Below, one piece after another: positions 58,528 to 64,000 of a stretch of 64,000 nucleotides of DNA (the stretch's first letter is position 1; each line of letters begins with the position of its first letter). The DNA is from Kalaharituber pfeilii (lineage: Eukaryota; Ascomycota; Pezizomycetes; Pezizales; Pezizaceae), in NCBI GenBank assembly GCA_015179045.1, contig WHUZ01000051.1, positions 186,001 through 250,000 of the forward strand, written 5' to 3'. Position numbers and translations under genes: made by a program. The notes under the pieces are model-generated. The model ran no database searches and was not told the origin of the DNA. It was given only the letters and a program-made list of their open reading frames with translations.

Positions 58528-58530
<3 letters not shown>
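56363..58530. other. Stretch without recognisable genes
   Basis: Short ORFs on both strands around 56486-57022. Beyond that AT-rich sequence, with one decayed tail-A insert. Confidence 0.35.
57475..57525 (-). mobile_element. Decayed tail-A insert
   Basis: Minus strand: CTCCCCATAGCCCGTATTGT, GGCATGCGAGTAATGATAA and a short A tail. Confidence 0.55.
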
Positions 58531-58535
<5 letters not shown>

Positions 58536-58571
<36 letters not shown>

Positions 58572-58684
58572 CTGTTTTTTTGTATATCACATAACCCCGC
58601 TTGCAGCTATTCGCCATGGTAGGGCTATTCCCTGGTTTTTTTTATATCACGTAAGCCCACTTGCAGCTGTTTGCGATGGCGGGG
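58536..58684 (-). mobile_element. Two tail-B inserts in tandem
   Basis: Hairpin 1 is at 58585-58621, with a long A tail broken by one ACAGA. Hairpin 2 is at 58637-58684. The spacer CTATTCCCTGG resembles the right flank CATTCCATGG and the left flank AATTCCC. Two successive insertions at one site are likely. Confidence 0.75.
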
Positions 58685-58891
58685 CATTCCATGGGGTGAA
58701 ACACAAGTTAAAGATGCAATTCAATATGGATTGATAGTGGTCTCTGCATCTAAACCGGAGAAGATTTGGGGGTGTAAAGGGCCTTGCTACTAAGGATATA
58801 TAGTTGTTATCTCAGATAAGACAACTTGAAGTTCAAGAGGGTGCGGATGAATCGCAATACCGTAACACTCTGAAAGCTAACATCATAGTAC

Positions 58892-58922
58892 CTTTTTTTT
58901 TTTTTTCTTTCATTAATCGCAA
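58892..58922 (-). mobile_element. 31-bp tail-A remnant insert
   Basis: AACATCATAGTAC is duplicated at 58879-58891 and 58923-58935. Only TTGCGATTAATGAAAG plus A tail was inserted. It lies 38 bp upstream of the next ORF. Confidence 0.88.
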
Positions 58923-58959
58923 AACATCATAGTACAGTTATCCAAACCCCGTTCCCGCT

Positions 58960-59121
58960 ATGCAGTTCAGGTTCTTCCCAGCTGTCACTATTATTGCCCT
59001 CGCTATCTTTTCTATTGGCCGTGTTGCCACTGTACCTAATCCAGCTGCCGCAGCTGCACCCTTGACGTCCGGAGGGTTGGGTATACGATGTCTACGTTTC
59101 AACTTTTTCCCTCATAGTTAG
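58960..59121 (+). CDS. Short secreted-protein ORF ending in a MITE (53 codons)
   Basis: MQFRFFPAVTIIALAIFSIG is a convincing signal peptide, followed by VPNPAAAAAP and GIRCLRFNF. The stop TAG at 59119-59121 is inside the left terminal repeat of the element at 59117. The host ORF probably continued. Identity unknown; a small secreted protein is inferred from the signal peptide alone. Confidence 0.45.
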   Translation: MQFRFFPAVTIIALAIFSIGRVATVPNPAAAAAPLTSGGLGIRCLRFNFFPHS

Positions 59122-59740
59122 AGCGATGACAATAGGCGGATTTTGCAATGTTCCGAGGAAAGTTATTCGGTTAACTTCAAAAATAGCATTAGTAATGATA
59201 CTTTAACCAAGAAACATGCTTAGACTTTGCAGTGCTTTTGAGGCTACATTTGCGGCTATTTTTCTGCATTCCACCACATCTCTTCTGAGAATCTTACCCT
59301 CTCCCAAAGCTTTCCTTTTTTGCCCAGGCTGATGCCCTGCTTGATTCTTAACACATTCTTAACACATCGATGGGCCAAATGAATTCTTTTCTTGCTGTTT
59401 TAATCAAGTGTGCAAAACTTCAGAGGATGATGAAGATTGGCTCAATGGAGTAACTATTTGTGGTCGCCCATGGGGACAGTTGAGAGGAATAAGAGTCTCG
59501 GATGATTGAGAAGTGCCTTGAGAAGACATACTAGCATTACCAAGTGATAAAACAAGCCTGGTGTTGAGAATAAAATTTTCTCGGATGGGGAAGTTAACCA
59601 GCAAAGTTCGGTTATTTCATCGAGCTTTGCCTGCTACACCAGCTACAAATAATTCGTCACTACAGCAACCGTGATTAATCATTACCCGAATTGCTTTACC
59701 CCGACGTTGCAAAATCCGCCTAATGTCGAGACACTGCAAC
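59117..59740. mobile_element. TA-flanked DNA element (624 bp)
   Basis: Inverted ends share AGGCGGATTTTGCAA about 20 bp in, with a diverged outer part (GTTAGAGCGATGACAAT and GTTGCAGTGTCTCGACATT). TA lies at 59115-59116 and 59741-59742. No transposase. Confidence 0.65.
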
Positions 59741-60718
59741 TAGGGCAGTCCTAGGCAGCAGATGGAAGACTGCTTTGTGACGGGAGCGGCTACAAAAATG
59801 TATGAAGCTTGGTACGCAGCTAGTCCCTGTCTTGGCCGGTCGGCCCAGCTGATGTAATGTCCAGCTGCTCACCATGCCAGCTCCACGCCACATAGCTCCA
59901 CATCAATGCAAGGTCACAGACACAAAACTACCCGAACCGCCGGCGTGTAGCTACGCGGGGGAAATGCCACGAGACTAGGCCATGCCTACCACCAGTCCCT
60001 ACATCCCAGTCCGCTCTGCCAAACAGAAACCTATCCTCCGTTGGCTATCCAGGCTGGACGACCGAGAGGCCCTGGTGCATCCCACCAGGCTTTCGCCGCC
60101 TCCACGGTATCTGAACTCCTAGACCCCTCCCGACATGCGAATGGTCTGTAGTTTACCTATGACATAATGCACAATAGGAAGTGCGGTAATCAGCAAATCT
60201 TAGACGATGTCGCCATATGTGCGTATCCGAATCATGAAGGCGGGTCCTGTGCTAGACGGAGCGTGATGTTGCTGGAATTCACTGAGGATAACTTTTGTCC
60301 GATACTATCCATCTATAGTGCACGGTAAAGCTGCACCTATCAATGTCAGGTCGCTAGCATTGCTCTTCTTACGTAAGTGGGGCATTTTCGCCATCGAGGG
60401 TATTGGATTCTATATAAGTGTGAATGCAGTTGCATTTCACGAATCCTGAAGTACACATTGAGAGCGTATATGTCCTCCCGGAGGTTTTGGACTCTCATCC
60501 AGCCAGCGGTTGGGAATACATTCCCCCTCATGTGTTCCTCACACCAACACCATCATCATCATCCCCAGCAGTACTGAGCTCATGGGACCTACAAGCTGCA
60601 TAAACCCTAATGTAGCATGTGAACACAACCCAAAATGTGGTGCTCAAAATCTACGACCGGGACAAGCACGAGTCCACCTGGTACCCTGTCGCGAGTGTTG
60701 TATTGACTCGCCAGCCAC

Positions 60719-60753
60719 CTCGCCATAGCCTATAAGGCGGCACGCGAGTAATG

Positions 60754-60785
<32 letters not shown>
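60719..60785 (+). mobile_element. Tail-A mini-insert with compensated inner stem
   Basis: The inner stem GCCT/AGGC replaces GCCC/GGGC. A-rich tail after GCGAGTAATGAAATTT. Flanks GCCAGCCA and GCCAACAG are only a weak repeat. Confidence 0.75.
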
Positions 60786-60787
<2 letters not shown>

Positions 60788-60839
60788 CAACAGAGCTGGC
60801 CGAAGTGGCGACGCGTTGCTGACATCATACGATTAAGTA

Positions 60840-61170
60840 TGCAGTGTGAAGGTAGCGGAAGCACAAAGCAAGCTTCTCAACAAAAGCTTCTCAACAAATC
60901 GCTCCCTACTCAGCTTCTATCAATTTTGGCGGGCCGGATTGAGAAAGCCAGAAACCTTTTGAGGCTGCAGTGAGGTATGAGTCTACTCTAGGGACGGAAG
61001 GTATACTGGCGTGGTACAAGCTGTAGCCTTATGGGGTTCAGAGATCGGCGGGAGGTGCTACCATCAATGGATGCGATGTCAACTGGCTCACTTGCAGGGG
61101 CCCTGGGACCACGACAAGGCCCCCTTGTTCAGCACCCTGGTGATAGAGCCAGCAGGGGTCAGGTACATCT
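60840..61170 (+). pseudogene. LINE ORF2 fragment (region after RT)
   Basis: YTGVVQAVALWGSEIG near 61000-61050 parallels the post-RT region of the LINE copies at 53907 and 31325. Frameshifts on both sides. A tandem GCTTCTCAACAAA lies at 60870-60898. Confidence 0.5.
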
Positions 61171-61414
61171 CACTGATATTTTAATAACCAATATTTTACT
61201 CCGTCTAGTACATTATTTGTAAATGCTCAGACAGTATTACGGATATGCAATGCATGTTAACATGTAAAAGAGTGCATATGATTATAAGAAATACCTTTTT
61301 CATGTATAGAGCCAGACAGTACTCCCTTGTCACAGTGTCGAGGGGCCCCAGCAAAATCGCATCCTGAAATCACAGACCCGCTTTGCCATTTTTAGCTTGG
61401 TGGGAAGATTTGGA

Positions 61415-61470
61415 TTTTTTTTTTTTTCCTTTCACGTGACTCCGCGTGCGGCTGTTCGCCATGGCAGGGC
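61415..61470 (-). mobile_element. Tail-B mini-insert
   Basis: Minus strand: CCCTGCCATGGCGAACAGCC, GCGGAGTCACGTGAAAG and A tail. No clear target duplication. Confidence 0.7.
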
Positions 61471-61496
61471 GCCAGCTTCCAATCGCCTCCTGTCTA

Positions 61497-61825
61497 CTAG
61501 ACAGAAAAATAAGTATTTGGACAGGGGGCAAATGCATATTTATGCGCCATGCAGTATTCGGCAGAAACTAGCATATTTTCGTATGCTTGGCTGGTGATAG
61601 CCATAAGACAGTCCAAATTTCGTGATAGGGTGTCCAAATTCATTATGTAAGAAAGTATTTGGACTGCTGACGTGATGAAATTTGGACAGCTGACATAATG
61701 AATTTGGACTTTTACACCCTATTCTTTACTGCCAAGCATACGAAAATATGCTAGTTTCCGCCTAAAAACCGCATAGCGCATAAATATGCATTATCCCCTG
61801 TCCAAATACTTATTTTTCTGTCTAG
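61497..61825. mobile_element. Near-palindromic MITE (329 bp), TA-flanked
   Basis: Inverted repeats of about 110 bp begin CTAGACAGAAAAATAAGTAT, with TA at 61495-61496 and 61826-61827. The interior repeats GTCCAAATTxxxT in both orientations, so almost the whole element can fold on itself. Confidence 0.92.
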
Positions 61826-62011
61826 TATTGGATGTCCGGATTCTAAAATGGCGTAGGCCTGTGGCCCTAGTTGTTGGGCTGCTGCCCCTTGTTACAGTAC
61901 TATTTGTAATTCTTTTAGATCTATGCATGTTTAGGATCCTTCAGATGCATGTTTCTCTTTCTATTATTACCTTGCACATGAATCTTGCATCAACGCTTAC
62001 TCCGCGGCTAT

Positions 62012-62417
62012 CCTATCGACCATTACAAGATTTAGACAATCGCCGGCTGGTATCGACTCTGGCAGGCATTATTGGAAACAAAGGACTGAAAGAATGGAGA
62101 TACGGGATAGGGAAGGCGGACTCACCCGAGTGCAGATGGTGCGGGAAGGCTCCTGAGAACCTCATGCATATAACAAACGGCTGCAAACCGTGGAAGGACA
62201 GAATGATAAACGGGGCGGACGGACTTAGACAACCAAAGGGGGGGCAGCGGAAGTAGTCAAGGCGTTGCTTTGGGCAGGAGAAGAGTGACGGGATGAAGCT
62301 ATACCTGAGTTTAATTATTTCATATCGTGTAACCATTTATGTCTCTAAATAAACCTCGCCATAGCCTTACAGGCGACATGCGAGTAATGGAAAAAAAAAA
62401 AAAAAAAAAAAAAAAAT
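62012..62417 (+). mobile_element. 5'-truncated tail-A LINE (406 bp)
   Basis: TTACTCCGCGGCTAT is duplicated at 61997-62011 and 62418-62432. It encodes the ORF2 C-terminus: LVSTLAGIIGNKGLKEWRYG, then the knuckle CRWCGKAPENLMHITNGC, stop at 62254-62256, 3' UTR and a tail-A hairpin with GCCTTACAGGC. It links tail A to a LINE ORF2. Confidence 0.92.
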
Positions 62418-62953
62418 TTACTCCGCGGCTATGCACTCCGTGACTGCAGACATCTTTCCTTTTGCAACTCCTCGCTTAATAGACATCTTAGAATATATAT
62501 CTCCGTGCTTCTAGAGAGGTCCTCTATATGGTGGCGTGACACTCCATGGACGCTAGGGCCCGACACACTCTCACATGCAAGGCCCTTTCAGCTCAGGTTT
62601 CCGCTCTCCAACACCAGTGGACAATTTTGATATACATGTCAACTTCATTCAATTTCACAGTTCTAAATTCTAAATCATCAATTTTTGGGACTCATTTCGA
62701 GGTATGCTGCGTTTTTCCGTCTACTATGACCTCACCACCACCACAAGCTTTTAACTCAAGCGTTGTTGAATAGTACTAGTATTTACAGTACCACAAAGCT
62801 CCATCTGGATACACTCGGTGTTTTTGAGGAGGGTAATAACAAACTTAAGGGCTTGTATGTGGGAATCCGCTTCAAGGAAGTATGCCTGCCTTGCCCCTGG
62901 GTGATTGACCCTATACCATCATATCTAACCTTCCTCGACAATGCCTAGTTAAA

Positions 62954-64000
62954 ATGGACACTACTGGTTTCGCGCGAGAGCATTATCACCTCATCAGACC
63001 TTTCACGATGCCTGGTCCCTCCGGTGGGAAAAGCGCAATAGCCGTCCCTGCATCATTTGAACTGATGATTATTTCGGCTTATACAATTCTCGTTGGAAGT
63101 ACTTTCATGGCATGGTGGATCATTATAGCTGTCACCATTTCCATGGTTGCACCAAAAAACTTCCGTGAATGTAGAGCAATCAAGCTTGTTGGCGCTTGCA
63201 GTATGACTGAGCCATTTCAAGCTGCCTCTCTTTTGGCAGGACTCTGCTGTAGTATGGTTATCACAAGATGCAGCAAACGCAAAGCCGTTCGTACAACCCG
63301 ACCGTACTCAGAAGATTTGACAACTTTATCGGATGCGCAATACTGGAGAGAGTTGTTCACAGGTTTCGCTATAATGCTACTCGCATTTGGAATCATGGTT
63401 GGAGGTATTATTGGTGGAATTTATCTTCCTAAAAAGCTAATTATTGGACAAGTGGCACCGGTGAATAATACGATGGTGTTTACCGCACCTTTCAATTATT
63501 ATGATAGAGAATCTAATGACCCTTTTCGAGTTTTTGTTGTGGTTACTACGAAGGGTATTGGACGGGCAGTCTCCACGATAGATTCTTCCGGGTCAAAGCT
63601 GGAATCAGAACTGGAAAAGGTTGTGCATTTCGACAAGAAACCGACAAAGGAGGGACCTAATGGTGAGGAAGGTTACAACATTACATATAGCTTTCGTGTC
63701 CACAGCTATGACATGGGCTTACAACATCTACATGGCTTGTCCGTCAGCATTACTGGAAAGTGTTACTTCGAGTATGGCTGGTATAAACAGTTAGTTCCTG
63801 GCAACGCAACCTTTCGACCCAAAGATGTATATACCGGTACCGGCTTTGAGGATAAGGATACCATAGTGGTCGATGTGCAAACCGACAAAGTTGAACCTTT
63901 GACGCTGCAATACGGCTGGCGTGGGAAGGGTAATTATTCAGACGGTGTTCCCAAGTTACCTTTTGCAATAGTACCAAGGACACAAGGGCGAAGCTCAATG
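62954..64000 (+). CDS. Membrane-protein family, copy 3 (5' part, intact, runs off right edge)
   Basis: ATG at 62954 in good context (AAAATGG); 349 codons open to the window end. Shared with copies 1 and 2: FTxPxxxGGKxAxA near residue 18, a first membrane segment at about 36-65, a second at about 136-160, then GQVAPVNNTMVF (cf. GNAAPVNPKLVF), and YNITYSFRVHSYDMGLQHL with C270 and W276 following. There are four N-glycosylation sites at or beyond residue 171, all on the presumed outer side. Copy 3 differs much more from copies 1 and 2 than they do from each other, so it is an older paralogue. Function unknown. The only intact member seen here. Confidence 0.8.
   Translation, partial: MDTTGFAREHYHLIRPFTMPGPSGGKSAIAVPASFELMIISAYTILVGSTFMAWWIIIAVTISMVAPKNFRECRAIKLVGACSMTEPFQAASLLAGLCCSMVITRCSKRKAVRTTRPYSEDLTTLSDAQYWRELFTGFAIMLLAFGIMVGGIIGGIYLPKKLIIGQVAPVNNTMVFTAPFNYYDRESNDPFRVFVVVTTKGIGRAVSTIDSSGSKLESELEKVVHFDKKPTKEGPNGEEGYNITYSFRVHSYDMGLQHLHGLSVSITGKCYFEYGWYKQLVPGNATFRPKDVYTGTGFEDKDTIVVDVQTDKVEPLTLQYGWRGKGNYSDGVPKLPFAIVPRTQGRSSM

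Overview
The window reads as gene-poor, transposon-rich DNA of a filamentous fungus. The two best protein genes are secreted (a fasciclin-domain protein and a DUF4360-type protein). The fasciclin gene has short GT-AG introns with CTAAC-type branch points, and promoters carry TATA boxes. Most of the remaining sequence is LINE debris, TA-flanked DNA transposons and MITEs. An ascomycete, perhaps a Pezizomycete, is my inference; nothing here fixes the species. I saw no tRNA, rRNA or CRISPR.

Host genes. A membrane-protein family occurs three times: a broken copy entering the left edge (1-1025, minus), a frameshifted copy at 17859-19902 (minus) in a duplicated block that includes its promoter, and an open, divergent copy running off the right edge (62954-64000, plus). 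Two secreted-protein genes lie between them: fasciclin (22351-23455) and DUF4360 (40769-41419). An unknown gene at 45338-45998 is cut by a 66-bp retro-insertion. A 53-codon ORF with a signal peptide (58960) runs into a MITE.

Retroelements. The dominant signal is a set of more than 40 insertions that end in one of three short hairpins followed by poly(A), many with direct repeats of 9-17 bp at both ends. Tail A has outer stem CTCGC/GCGAG, or ATCGC/GCGAT in some copies. Tail B has stem CCCTGC/GCGGGG around GCCATGGCGAACAGCTGC. Tail C has the same outer stem around AGGCT/AGCCT. Their sizes form a series: (i) 5'-truncated LINEs with RNase H and zinc-knuckle ends; (ii) elements encoding only an ORF1-like RNA-binding protein, including two full-length copies of 1372 and 1373 bp; (iii) about 30 copies of only 31-104 bp, little more than the hairpin and poly(A). 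No reverse-transcriptase core was recognised, so the enzyme must be encoded elsewhere.

DNA transposons. These are a hAT-like element with GGCCTG arrays (11941-12653), a long-TIR element (about 15020-16545), TA-flanked elements at 16702, 27696, 44573, 48069, 59117 and 61497, and a Tc1-like transposase relic (8990-9228).

Nesting gives a relative history. At 50291-53140 a tail-C LINE contains a tail-B LINE, which contains an ORF1-only element, besides two further tail-A inserts. Long stretches at 2770-4240, 9230-10830, 23456-27280, 38031-39536, 42840-44570 and 56363-58530 hold nothing I can name.
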